Part shown: in pieces, positions 35,401-48,800 of the stretch
Numbering within the stretch: the stretch's first letter is position 1
How the letters are laid out: every line of letters begins with the position of its first letter
Assembly: GCF_018320785.1 (NCBI RefSeq)
Contig: NC_054866.1
Span: 8,834,487-8,898,486, forward strand
Length of the DNA stretch: 64,000 bases
Reading direction: 5' to 3'
Source: Cheilinus undulatus
Lineage: Eukaryota; Chordata; Actinopteri; Labriformes; Labridae
The notes under the pieces: generated by a model
Seen by the model: the letters and a program-made list of their open reading frames with translations, nothing else
What the model was told of the DNA's origin: nothing
The model's database searches: none
Translations under genes and position numbers: made by a program

Positions 35401-38400
35401 CTCGCTCCCGGCCACCATACAAAACCATCAGTGTCAGACATCGAGTCTGTTAAAAGAATACTTACCTCTTTGGAAACAACTCTGTTTTGGCCGACGTAAA
35501 CAGGATGTGGTTCTGTCACTGATTATGGTCCCCTGGAAACATTTCCATTTTCTGAGTTTGCAGGGGTTTTCTGAGTTTTCATGTGTTTAATGAGTTTGTG
35601 GGTGTTTTCTTAGTTTGTGGGTGTTTTCACAGTTTTTATGTGTTTTCTGAGTTTACAGGTGTATTCTGAGGTTGCATGTGTTTTCTTGAGTTTTCATGAG
35701 TTTTCTGAGTTTTCTGAGTTTGCATGTGTTTACTGAGTTTGTGGGTGTTTAATGAGTTTGCATGTGTTTTCAGAGATTACACATGTTTTCTGAGTTTTCA
35801 TGTGTTTTCTGAGTTTGCATGTGTTTTCAGAGATTACACATGTTTTCTGAGTTTTCATGTGTTTTCTGAGATTGCATGTGTTTTCTGAGTTTATATGTGT
35901 TTTCTCAGTTTGCATGTGTTTTCTGAGTTTGCGGGTGTTTTCAGAGATTTTATGTGTTTTCTGAGTTTACAGGTGTTTTCTGAGTTTGCATGTGTTTTTC
36001 TGAGTTTTCTGAGCTTGCATGTGTTTTCTCAGTTTGCATGTGTTTTCTGAGCTTCCATGAGTTTTCCGAGTTTTCATGAATTTTCTGAGTTTGCGGGTGT
36101 TTTCTGAGTTTGCATGTTTTTACTGAGTTGCACATGTTTTTTGAATTTTCATGTGTTTTCTGAGTTTGCTTGTGTTATCTGAGTTTTCATGAGTTTTCTG
36201 GGTTTTCATGTGTTTTCTCAGGTTGCATGTGTTTTCAGAGTTTGCATGTGTTTTCTGAGTTTGCGGGTGTTTAATGAGTTTGCATGTGTTTTCTGAGTTT
36301 GCATGTGTTTACTGAGTTTTCATGTGTTTTCTGAATTTGCACATGTTTTCTGAGTTTTCATGTGTTTTCTGAGTTTGCATGTGTTTACTGAGTTTGTGGG
36401 TGTTAAACGAGTTTGCATGTGTTTTCAGAGATTACACATGTTTTCTGAGATTTCATGTGTTTTCTCAGGTTGCATGTGGTTTCTGAGTTTGCATGTGGTT
36501 TCTGAGTTTCTATGTGTTTTCTGAGTTTGCATGTGTTTTCTCAGTTTGCATGTGTTTTCTGAGTTTGCATGTGTTTTCAGAGATTACACGTTTTATGAGT
36601 TCGCATGTGGTTTCTGAGTCTGCATGTGTGAGTTTGCGGTTGTTTAATGAGTTTGCATGCGTTTTTCTGAGTTTGCACATGTTTTCTGAGTTTTCATGTG
36701 TTTTCTGAATTTGCACATGTTTTCTGAGTTCTCATGTGTTTTCTGAATTTGCACATGTTTTCTGAGTTTTCATGAGTTTTCTGAGTTTACAGGTGTTTTC
36801 TGAGTTTGCATGTGTTTTCTGAGTTTATATGTGTTTACTGAGTTTGTGGGTGTTTAATGAGTTTGCATGTGTTTTCAGAGATTACACATGTTTTCTGAGT
36901 TTTCATGTGTTTTCTAAATTTTGCATGTGTTTTCAGAGATTACACATGTTTTCTGAGTTTTCATGTGTTTTCTCAGGTTGCATGTGTTTTCTGAGTTTGC
37001 ATGTGGTTTCTGAGTATGTATGTGTTTTCTGAGTTCGCATGTGGTTTCTGAGTTTGTATGTGTTTTCTGAGTTTGCATGTGGTTTCTGAGTTTGTATGTG
37101 TTTTCTGAGTTTGCATGTGTTTTCAGAGTTTGCTTGTGTTTTTTGAGTTCGCATGTGGTTTCTGGGTTTGCATGTGTTTTCTGAGTTTGCGGTTGTTTAA
37201 TGAGTTTGCATGCATTTTCAGAGTTTGCACATGTTTTCTGAGTTTTCATGTGTTTTCTCAGGTTGCATGTGTTTTCTGAGTTTGCATGTGGTTTCTGAGT
37301 ATGTATGCGTTTTCTGAGTTCGCATGTGGTTTCTGAGTTTGTATGTGTTTTCTGAGTTTGCATGTGTTTTCTGAGTTTGTATGTGTTTTCAGAGTTTGCA
37401 TGTGTTTTCAGAGATTACACGTTTTCTGAGTTCGCATGTGGTCTCTGGGTTTGCATGTGTTTTCTGAGTTTGCGGTTGTTTAATGAGTTTGCATGCGTTT
37501 TTCTGAGTTTGCACATGTTTTCTGAGTTTTCATGTGTTTTCTGAATTTGCACGTTTTCTGAGTTCTCATGTGTTTTCTGAATTTGCACGTTTTCTGAGTT
37601 TTCATGAGTTTTCTGAGTTTTCATGAGTTTTCTGAGTTTGCATGTGTTTTTCTGAGTTTTCTGAGTTTGCAGGTGTTTTCTCAGTTTTCATGAGTTTTCT
37701 GAGTTTGCATGTGTTTTCTCAGTTTGCATGTGTTTTCTGAGTCCATGAGTTTTCCGAGTTTTCATGAACTTTCTGAGTTTGCAGGTGTTTTCTGAGTTTG
37801 CGGGTGTTTAATGAGTTTGCATTTGTTTACTGAGTAGCACATGTTTTTTGAATTTTCATGTGTTTTCTGAGTTTGCTTGTGTTATCTGAGTTTTCATGAG
37901 TTTTCTGGGTTTTCATGTGTTTTCTCAGGTTGCATGTGTTTTCAGAGTTTGCATGTGTTTTCTGAGTTTGCGGGTGTTTAATGAGTTTGCATGTGTTTTC
38001 TGAGTTTGCATGTGTTTACTGAGTTTTCATGTGTTTTCTGAATTTGCACATGTTTTCTGAGTTTTCATGTGTTTTCTGAGTTTGCATGTGTTTACTGAGT
38101 TTGTGGGTGTTAAACGAGTTTGCATGTGTTTTCAGAGATTACACATGTTTTCTGAGATTTCATGTGTTTTCTCAGGTTGCATGTGGTTTCTGAGTTTGCA
38201 TGTGGTTTCTGAGTTTCTATGTGTTTTCTGAGTTTGCATGTGTTTTCTCAGTTTGCATGTGTTTTCTGAGTTTGCATGTGTTTTCAGAGATTACACGTTT
38301 TATGAGTTCGCATGTGGTTTCTGAGTCTGCATGTGTGAGTTTGCGGTTGTTTAATGAGTTTGCATGCGTTTTTCTGAGTTTGCACATGTTTTCTGAGTTT

Positions 38401-41400
38401 TCATGTGTTTTCTGAATTTGCACATGTTTTCTGAGTTCTCATGTGTTTTCTGAATTTGCACATGTTTTCTGAGTTTTCATGAGTTTTCTGAGTTTACAGG
38501 TGTTTTCTGAGTTTGCATGTGTTTTCTGAGTTTATATGTGTTTTCTCAGTGTGCATGTGTTTTCTCAGGTTGCATGTGTTTTCAGAGTTTGCATGTGTTT
38601 TCTGAGTTTGCGGGTGTTTAATGAGTTTGCATGTGTTTTTCTGAGTTTGCACATGTTTTCTGAGTTCTCATGTGTTTTCTGAATTTGCACATGTTTTCTG
38701 AGTTTTCATGAGTTTTCTGAGTTTACAGGTGTTTTCTGAGTTTGCATGTGTTTTCTGAGTTTATATGTGTTTACTGAGTTTGTGGGTGTTTAATGAGTTT
38801 GCATGTGTTTTCAGAGATTACACATGTTTTCTGAGTTTTCATGTGTTTTCTAAATTTTGCATGTGTTTTCAGAGATTACACATGTTTTCTGAGTTTTCAT
38901 GTGTTTTCTCAGGTTGCATGTGTTTTCTGAGTTTGCATGTGGTTTCTGAGTATGTATGTGTTTTCTGAGTTCGCATGTGGTTTCTGAGTTTGTATGTGTT
39001 TTCTGAGTTTGCATGTGGTTTCTGAGTTTGTATGTGTTTTCTGAGTTTGCATGTGTTTTCAGAGTTTGCTTGTGTTTTTTGAGTTCGCATGTGGTTTCTG
39101 GGTTTGCATGTGTTTTCTGAGTTTGCGGTTGTTTAATGAGTTTGCATGCGTTTTTCTGAGTTTGCACATGTTTTCTGAGTTTTCATGTGTTTTCTCAGGT
39201 TGCATGTGTTTTCTGAGTTTGCATGTGGTTTCTGAGTATGTATGCGTTTTCTGAGTTCGCATGTGGTTTCTGAGTTTGTATGTGTTTTCTGAGTTTGCAT
39301 GTGTTTTCTGAGTTTGTATGTGTTTTCAGAGTTTGCATGTGGTTTCTGAGTTTGCATGTGGTTTCTGAGTTTGCATGTGTTTTCTGAGTTTGCATGTGTT
39401 TTCAGAGATTACACGTTTTCTGAGTTCGCATGTGGTTTCTGGGTTTGCATGTGTTTTCTGAGTTTGCGGTTGTTTAATGAGTTTGCATGCGTTTTTCTGA
39501 GTTTGCACATGTTTTCTGAGTTTTCATGTGTTTTCTGAATTTGCACGTTTTCTGAGTTCTCATGTGTTTTCTGAATTTGCACGTTTTCTGAGTTTTCATG
39601 AGTTTTCTGAGTTTTCATGAGTTTTCTGAGTTTGCATGTGTTTTTCTGAGTTTTCTGAGTTTGCAGGTGTTTTCTCAGTTTTCATGAGTTTTCTGAGTTT
39701 GCATGTGTTTTCTCAGTTTGCATGTGTTTTCTGAGTCCATGAGTTTTCCGAGTTTTCATGAACTTTCTGAGTTTGCAGGTGTTTTCTGAGTTTGCGGGTG
39801 TTTAATGAGTTTGCATTTGTTTACTGAGTAGCACATGTTTTCTGAGTTTTCATGTGTTTTCTGAGTTTGCTTGTGTTATCTGAGTTTTCATGAGTTTTCT
39901 GGGTTTTCATGTGTTTTCTCAGGTTGCATGTGTTTTCTGAGTTCGCATGTGGTTTCTGAGTTTACAGGTGTTTTCTGAGTTCGCATGTGGTGTCTGAGTT
40001 TGCATGTGTTTTCTCAGTTTGCGGGTGTTTAATGAGTTTGCATTTGTTTACTGAGTTGCACATGTTTTTGAGTTTTCATGTGTTTTCTGAGTTTGCTTGT
40101 GTTTTCTCAGTTTTCATGAGTTTTCTGGGTTTTGATGTGTTTTCTCAGGTTGCATGTCTTTTCTGAGTTCGCATGTGGTTTCTGAGTTTGCATGTGTTTT
40201 CTGAGTTCGCATGTGGTTTCTGAGTTTGCATGTGTTTTCTTAGTTTGCATGTGTTTTCTGAGTTTGCATGAGTTTTCCAAGTTTTCATGAATTTTCTGAG
40301 TTTGTGGGTGTTCTCTGAGTTTGCGGGTGTTTAATGAGTTTGCATGTGTTTACTGAGTTGCACATGTTTTTTGAATTTTCATGTGTTTTCTGAGTTTGCT
40401 TGTGTTTTTTGAGTTTTCATGAGTTTTATGGGTTTTCATGTGTTTTCTCAGGTTGCATGTGTTTTCTGAGTTTGCATGTGGTTTCTGAGTTTGTATGTGT
40501 TTTCTGAGTTCGCATGTGGTTTCTCAGTTTGCATGTGTTTTCTCAGGTTGCATGTGTTTTCAGAGTTTGCATGTGTTTTCTGAGTTTGTATGTGTTCACT
40601 GAGTTTTCATGTGTTTTCTGAATTTGCACATGTTTTCTGAGTTTTCATGTGTTTTCTGAATTTGCACGTTTTCTGAGTTTTCATGAGTTTTCTGAGTTAA
40701 CAGGTGTTTTCTGAGATTGCATGTGTTTTCTGAGTTTGTGGGTGTTTAAAGAGTTTGCATGTGTTTTCAGAGATTACACATGTTTTCAGAGTTTTTATGT
40801 GTTTTCTCAGGTTGCATGTGTTTTCTGAGTTCGCATGTGGTTTCTGAATTTGTATGTGTTTTCTGAGTTTGCAGGTGTTTTCTGAGTTTGTATGTGTTTT
40901 CTGAGTTTGCATGTGTTTTCTCAGTTTGCATGTGTTTTCTGAGTTTCCATGAGTTTTCCGAGATTTCATTAATTTTCTGAGTTTGCGGGTGTTCTCTGAG
41001 TTTGTGGGTGTTTAATGAGTTTGCATGTGTTTTTTGAGTGTTCATGTGTTTTCTGAGTTTGCACATGTTTTCTGAGTTTTCATGTGTTTTCTGAATATGC
41101 ACGTTTTCTGAAGTCTCATGTGTTTTCTGAATTTGATCATGTTTTCTGAGTTTTCATGAGTTTTCTGAGTTTACAGGTGTTTTCTGAGATTGCATGTGTT
41201 TTCTCAGGTTGCATGTGTTTTCTCAGTTTGCATGTGTTTTCTCAGGTTGCATGTGTTTTCAGAGTTTGCATGTGTTTTCTGAGTTTGCATGTGTTCACTG
41301 AGTTTTCATGTGTTTTCTGAATTTGCACATGTTTTCTTAGTTTTCATGAGTTTTCTGAGTTTACAGGTGTTTTCTGAGATTGCATGTGTTTTCTAAGTTT

Positions 41401-44400
41401 GTGGGTGTTTATTGAGTTTACAGGTGTTTTCAGAGATTACACATGTTTTCTGAGTTTTCATGTGTTTTCTGAGATTGCATGTGTTTTCTGAGTTTATATG
41501 TGTTTTCTCAGTTTGCATGTGTTTTCTGAGTTTGTGGGTGTTCTCTGAGTTTGGGGGTGTTTAATGAGTTTGCATTTGTTTACTGCGTTGCACATGTTTT
41601 TGAGCTTTCATGTGTTTTCTGAGTTTGCAGGTGTTTTCTCAGTTTTCATGAGTTTTCTGGGTTTTCATGTGTTTTCTCAGGTTGCATGTGTTTTCTGAGT
41701 TTGCATGTGTTTTCTCAGTTTGCATGTGTTTTCTGAGTTTCCATGAGTTTTCCGAGTTTTCATGAATTTTCTGAGTTTGCGGGTGTTCTCTGAGTTTGCG
41801 GGTGTTTAATGAGTTTGCATTTGTTTACTGAGTTGCACATGTTTTTTGAGTTTTCATGTGTTTTCTGAGTTTGCAGGTGTTTTCTCAGTTTTCATGAGTT
41901 TTCTGGGTTTTCATGTGTTTTCTCAGGTTGCATGTGTTTTCTGAGTTCGCATGTGGTTTCTGAGTTTGTATGTATTTTCTGAGTTCGCATGTGGTTTCTG
42001 AGTTTGCATGTGTTTTCTCAGTTTGCATGTGTTTTCTGAGTTTCCATGAGTTTTCCGAGTTTACAGGTGTTTTCTGAGTTTGCATGTGTTTTCTGAGTTT
42101 TCTGAGTTTGCAGGTGTTTTCTCAGTTTTCATGAGTTTTCTGAGTTTGCATGTGTTTTCTCAGTTTGCATGTGTTTTCTGAGTCCATGAGTTTTCCGAGT
42201 TTTCATGAACTTTCTGAGTTTGCAGGTGTTTTCTGAGTTTGCGGGTGTTTAATGAGTTTGCATTTGTTTACTGAGTAGCACATGTTTTCTGAGTTTTCAT
42301 GTGTTTTCTGAGTTTGCTTGTGTTATCTGAGTTTTCATGAGTTTTCTGGGTTTTCATGTGTTTTCTCAGGTTGCATGTGTTTTCTGAGTTCGCATGTGGT
42401 TTCTGAGTTTACAGGTGTTTTCCGAGTTCGCATGTGGTGTCTGAGTTTGCATGTGTTTTCTCAGTTTGCGGGTGTTTAATGAGTTTGCATTTGTTTACTG
42501 AGTTGCACATGTTTTTGAGTTTTCATGTGTTTTCTGAGTTTGCTTGTGTTTTCTCAGTTTTCATGAGTTTTCTGGGTTTTGATGTGTTTTCTCAGGTTGC
42601 ATGTCTTTTCTGAGTTCGCATGTGGTTTCTGAGTTTGCATGTGTTTTCTGAGTTCGCATGTGGTTTCTGAGTTTGCATGTGTTTTCTTAGTTTGCATGTG
42701 TTTTCTGAGTTTGCATGAGTTTTCCAAGTTTTCATGAATTTTCTGAGTTTGTGGGTGTTCTCTGAGTTTGCGGGTGTTTAATGAGTTTGCATGTGTTTAC
42801 TGAGTTGCACATGTTTTTTGAATTTTCATGTGTTTTCTGAGTTTGCTTGTGTTTTTTGAGTTTTCATGAGTTTTATGGGTTTTCATGTGTTTTCTCAGGT
42901 TGCATGTGTTTTCTGAGTTTGCATGTGGTTTCTGAGTTTGTATGTGTTTTCTGAGTTCGCATGTGGTTTCTCAGTTTGCATGTGTTTTCTCAGGTTGCAT
43001 GTGTTTTCAGAGTTTGCATGTGTTTTCTGAGTTTGCATGTGTTCACTGAGTTTTCATGTGTTTTCTGAATTTGCACGTTTTCTGAGTTTTCATGAGTTTT
43101 CATGAGTTTTCTGAGTTAACAGGTGTTTTCTGAGATTGCATGTGTTTTCTGAGTTTGTGGGTGTTTAAAGAGTTTGCATGTGTTTTCAGAGATTACACAT
43201 GTTTTCAGAGTTTTTATGTGTTTTCTCAGGTTGCATGTGTTTTCTGAGTTCGCATGTGGTTTCTGAATTTGCATGTGTTTTCTGAGTTTGCAGGTGTTTT
43301 CTGAGTTTGTATGTGTTTTCTGAGTTTGCATGTGTTTTCTCAGTTTGCATGTGTTTTCTGAGTTTCCCTGAGTTTTCCGAGATTTCATTAATTTTCTGAG
43401 TTTGCGGGTGTTCTCTGAGTTTGTGGGTGTTTAATGAGTTTGCATGTGTTTTTTGAGTGTTCATGTGTTTTCTGAGTTTGCACATGTTTTCTGAGTTTTC
43501 ATGTGTTTTCTGAATATGCACGTTTTCTGAAGTCTCATGTGTTTTCTGAATTTGATCATGTTTTCTGAGTTTTCATGAGTTTTCTGAGTTTACAGGTGTT
43601 TTCTGAGATTGCATGTGTTTTCTCAGGTTGCATGTGTTTTCTCAGTTTGCATGTGTTTTCTCAGGTTGCATGTGTTTTCAGAGTTTGCATGTGTTTTCTG
43701 AGTTTGCATGTGTTCACTGAGTTTTCATGTGTTTTCTGAATTTGCACATGTTTTCTTAGTTTTCATGAGTTTTCTGAGTTTACAGGTGTTTTCTGAGATT
43801 GCATGTGTTTTCTAAGTTTGTGGGTGTTTATTGAGTTTACAGGTGTTTTCAGAGATTACACATGTTTTCTGAGTTTTCATGTGTTTTCTGAATATGCACG
43901 TTTTCTGAAGTCTCATGTGTTTTCTGAATTTGATCATGTTTTCTGAGTTTTGTGAGTGTTCTCTGAGTTTACAGGTGTTTAATGAGTTTGCATTTGTTTA
44001 CTGAGTTGCACATGTGTTTTTGAGTTTTCATGTGTTTTCTGAGTTTGCACATGTTTTTTCAGTTTTCATGAGTTTTCTGAGTTTACAGGTGTTTTCTGAG
44101 ATTGCATGTGTTTTCTAAGTTTGTGGGTGTTTATTGAGTTTACAGGTGTTTTCAGAGATTACACATGTGCATGTGTTTTCTGAGTTTATATGTGTTTTCT
44201 CAGTTTGCATGTGTTTTCTGAGTTTGTGGGTGTTCTCTGAGTTTGGGGGTGTTTAATGAGTTTGCATTTGTTTACTGAGTTGCACATGTTTTTTGAGTTT
44301 TCATGTGTTTTCTGAGTTTGCAGGTGTTTTCTCAGTTTTCATGAGTTTTCTGGGTTTTCATGTGTTTTCTCAGGTTGCATGTGTTTTCTGAGTTAGCATG

Positions 44401-45851
44401 TGTTTTATGAGTTTGGATGTGTTTTCTGAGTTTCCATGTGGTTTTGAGTTTATATGTGTTTTCTGAGTTTGTGGTGTTCTCTGAGTTTGGGGTGTTTAAT
44501 GAGTTTGCATTTGTTTACTGCGTTGCACATGTTTTTGAGCTTTCATGTGTTTTCTGAGTTTGCAGGTGTTTTCTCAGTTTTCATGAGTTTTCTGGGTTTT
44601 CATGTGTTTTCTCAGGTTGCATGTGTTTTCTGAGTTTGCATGTGTTTTCTCAGTTTGCATGTGTTTTCTGAGTTTCCATGAGTTTTCCGAGTTTTCATGA
44701 ATTTTCTGAGTTTGCGGGTGTTCTCTGAGTTTGCATGTGTTTTCTCAGTTTGCATGTGTTTTCTGAGTTTCCATGAGTTTTCCGAGTTTACAGGTGTTTT
44801 CTGAGTTTGCATGTGTTTTCTGAGTTTATATGTGTTTTCTCAGTTTGCATGTGTTTTCTGAGCTTGCATGTGTTTTCTGAGTTTGCGGGTGTTTAATGAG
44901 TTTGCATGTGTTTTCTGAGTTTTCATGTGTTTTCTGAATTTGCACATGTTTTCTGAGTTTGCGGGTGTTTAATGAGTTTGCATGTGTTTTCTGAGTTTTC
45001 ATGTGTTTTCTGAATTTGCACATGTTTTCTGAGTTTTCTGAGTTTTCATGAGTTTTCTGGGTTTTCATGTGTTTTCTGAGTTTGCATGTGTTTTCTGAGT
45101 TTGTGGTTGTTTTCAGAAATTTTATGTGTTTTCTGACTTTGTGAGTGTTTTCTGAGTTTTCATGAGTTTTCTGAGTTTGCGGCTGTTTAATGAGTTTGCA
45201 GTGCACGTGTTGTTAAATTTATGCAGATGTTTTCTGAATATGCAAGTGTTGTGGAGTTTGCATGTGTTGTGACCCTTATCGAGCTTGTAAAGCATCAACG
45301 CTGTGGTGCACAGTCAAGCCTTAAACATCCCTTTTACCTTGGCTTTAAGGATATGTATTCAAGTCAATGTCCATAAAATTTTTAAAAAGTTGTGGGACTA
45401 TAAAGACAAAAGAAAAAACTGATTAGACATTAAAACTCAAAGATTTTTATGTATTAAACAAGTATGCTGCTCCCGTCTGTTTGGGACTGAAGAGTTAAAA
45501 AATAATCATTCTGAGACAAAGTCTTTTTTGCCACTTTTTGCTTTTTTCTGCAACATCTTTTTGGAAGGGTTTGCCACATTTAAACATTTTTGCCACCTTT
45601 ATTGCAATTTTTGCCACTTTCATCTCGTTTTTGCCATTTTTCAACCCTATCTGTAATTTTTTTTAAAACCACTTCTGCCATTTTTTTGGCATTTCCGGAC
45701 CATCGTTCTGCCACTTTTTCTTCTTTTCTGCCAGTTTTTGCTGCATTTAACCCATTGTGTTACCTTTGCCCATGCCCATTACTTTCATCCCATTTCTTGA
45801 AACTATTTGTCAATTTGTTGCTGTTTTCACCCATTTTAACCCATCTATGCC

Positions 45852-45892
<41 letters not shown>

Positions 45893-48800
45893 GATTTTTG
45901 CATCTTTCAACCCATATTACCACTTTTCACCCATTTTGCATTGTTTTTCACAATAACTCAATTATTCACTAGAGTTGCCACAGTTTCTCCCATTTTATTT
46001 TCTGGCATCCAGACATTTGCGCACATAATGGCCTTGATATAATGTCTTACTTTCCTTATAGTTCCAAGCATCCATCCACATTGTTATCATTACAAATAAA
46101 AAGGTAATTTGTTTTAATACAAGGGGGTTTACATTTTTTTAAAAAATGTCTTACAGCATTCATAATTTAAATCTATGTTTTGTTGCTTTGAGTGGCCATG
46201 ATTCAGGTTAAAATAGAATATGATCACCACAACTTAACTTTGCAATGAACTATGATATTGTTAACCTCCATGGTCCCCCTGTTCAGCTGAGCCCCAGAAA
46301 GAGCTCCCATTTATCCCTTCTGATGGGTGGCCTTGTAGAGCATTTTTTCACCTCTTCGTCATGCTTTCAGACCACACTGGTGCAGCAGTGCAGCACTCAT
46401 TTAAATATTAAATCTAAAAGTCAACATCATAACGTACATTTCTTTGCATTAATTTGATTCACAAATCACGAAACTGGTAAGAAATGTTTCACGTTGTTAT
46501 CACTGGCTGACAAAGTTGTTAATGTTAGATTCTTTGAAATGGTTTTATAGTTTAAGTACAAAACTGAAGGCGTGGTCAGAATGAACTATGAACAAACCAG
46601 CACATTCAGAGTTACCAGCAGAAGTGAAAAGGATTCTCTGTGTAAATGAAAAGTTTGTTAATGCTAGAGGCATGTAATGTAAGACTTGTTTAACATGTTT
46701 TTAATGGTGTGGGTGTGTGTTTTACTTGTCTTGGTTGATTCTGAATGCAGGGCTGGCTGTAAATATGTTGAAGTGGCCGAAGGATCTCCGTTCCTGCCAG
46801 ATTAGCCTCCATCTCTCCAACTTTCTTCAGAGCTTCCTCCATGGTCTTTTGGCTGTACTCCACACTCTTCCTACCACCACATCAGTAAATTCACAAATAA
46901 TCAGAGCACACAATCATGTAGATGGATTTACAACAATGACAGGAACAAATCTGGTTGACTGAATTTGAGGTAGTGACTTACGGGAAGATGTGTTCATAGC
47001 TAGACCCAAAACTATAAATGTTGAAATAGCAGCCCAACGGTAAGCTCTTCAACAGGAGGAGGAGAGTATCCTACAGGGAGAGAGGAAAAGGTTTTGTATC
47101 AAAGGTGCCAGTCAAGTTTTCTGCCAGCATTCAAGATTATTTAGCTGTAGGTATGAGTCTCTACATCTACAGGATAAGTCAGTAGTTCCCAAAGTGTAGG
47201 CCACTGACCCTGGTGGACAACAAGTGGTCAATTATAATAATAAACTTGGACTTCCTGTTGGGATTTGGGCATGGGACCAAGAGGCTTTTTTGTAGGTCTG
47301 ATGATGACCTATATGCACACCAAAATTCAGAAGCCTGAGTTGGACGGTGTGTTGGGGCTGATTTTTTTGTGGCAACACATAAAAACACATCAAAAATCAG
47401 TAGTGCAAATATTTGACTGGCAGAAGGGAGTGCTGTGATAAAGTAATGATATTGATGCATGGATGTATTCAGAAGCAATCTTTGATTATCCTTGTGAAGC
47501 TTGGTGATGATTGAAATAATCACTAAAAAGTTAGAAGGTAATATTGGTGCAATTTCACAGCAAAAAATAGACCAAAACTAAATTTAACTTTGGCCTACTC
47601 TAACGGCCCTGCCCTATGGTGAAAACTCACAGTTTGCACAACTTTGGGTCTCAAGGTTGTCTAGTTTGAGTAAAAAATATCTGGAGTCAATCAGATGAAA
47701 TCCCTCAGTCAAGTTTTATAAAATGTTCAAAGTGTTCGGCAGTGGAAAAAGCCTAAAAACAACAAATTTTGACCTTTTGCTGTTTGCAGTTCAGCTCCTG
47801 TACGTTTTAGAGGATGGTCATAATGTAAATTTTTATTTTCATCCAATCATGATACATAGGTGTACCAATTTTCATGCATGCAGGTCTTACCCAGGGCCCT
47901 AACTCACATTTGGCGTCCCCCAGAGGTGGCTGTATGATACATTTACAGTGTTCCACCAACAGATGGCTATTTCCGCAGGAGGACAATTTTGGGGAAAGTT
48001 TGGTGAGTTTAGGGGCATGATAGGCCCCCAAAACAGGCCATGAGTGGCCGAAATTAGCAGACAAAATAGGGCTCTCTCCAACGACCCTAGTTTGGTGCTC
48101 GGGCCCGAATTAACTGTGCATGTAAATGTAGTGACTTAGTGAGAGAAACACTTTAAATGATCTCAAGAATGAATGCACAGTAATACCCTGGCACTGCCAA
48201 TGCGACTCTGATGATTCTCGCTGTTGTTCAGTTGCACACCCATACTCCCAGATCGATCCAGCAGGCACACAAACTCTCCACATGAAGCGACTGAAGACAT
48301 CACAGACTGGGGAAACTCAGGATACAGACTCAGCATCACAGCTGGATCACCCATCAGAGTGCCTGAGACACAACAAACAAATTTGACTTTTACTGATTAT
48401 TCCAGCATCTATAACTCTTCTGATGGAGGATTAGGATGGTAGACTTTGAAAATGTAAAATAGGAGCTTCACTGATGCACTCACCAGGTTTGGCAGAGGCC
48501 TCTCCAGCCTCCACCACAGCAGTGGGCTGGTGGGCATCTTTGTAATAAATCAGCACTTCAACATCTCTGTCAAACTTGTGTCCAGCAGCCAGCTTGGTCT
48601 GAAGATCAAAAACACATTTAGAAACATGAACTAACAATAACTCTTGTTCTCAGCATTAGCAACAATCACAGACACATTGGTGTTGTAGCTACCGTGGCTT
48701 GGGTTTGCTCTGTGTTCAGATACTGAAGAGGATCGAGGGAACAGTTGGACTCGATTTTGACCACGGGACGAGGAGACGACACGCGGGCACAGAAAGACAG

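Noticed and set aside
35730..45206. Many 60-150 residue open frames on both strands, such as 36914-37363 on the minus strand
   Set aside because: They are the translation of a 19-bp tandem repeat with no stop in the minus-strand unit. They show identical residue cycles in overlapping frames, so they are not genes.
35547..45272. CRISPR array
   Set aside because: There are no unique spacers; units are contiguous 19-mers with point variants, in a eukaryotic intron.
45590..46042. 150-residue plus-strand frame rich in Phe, Ser and Leu
   Set aside because: It is translation of a T-rich degenerate repeat with a run of 34 T, with no family signature.
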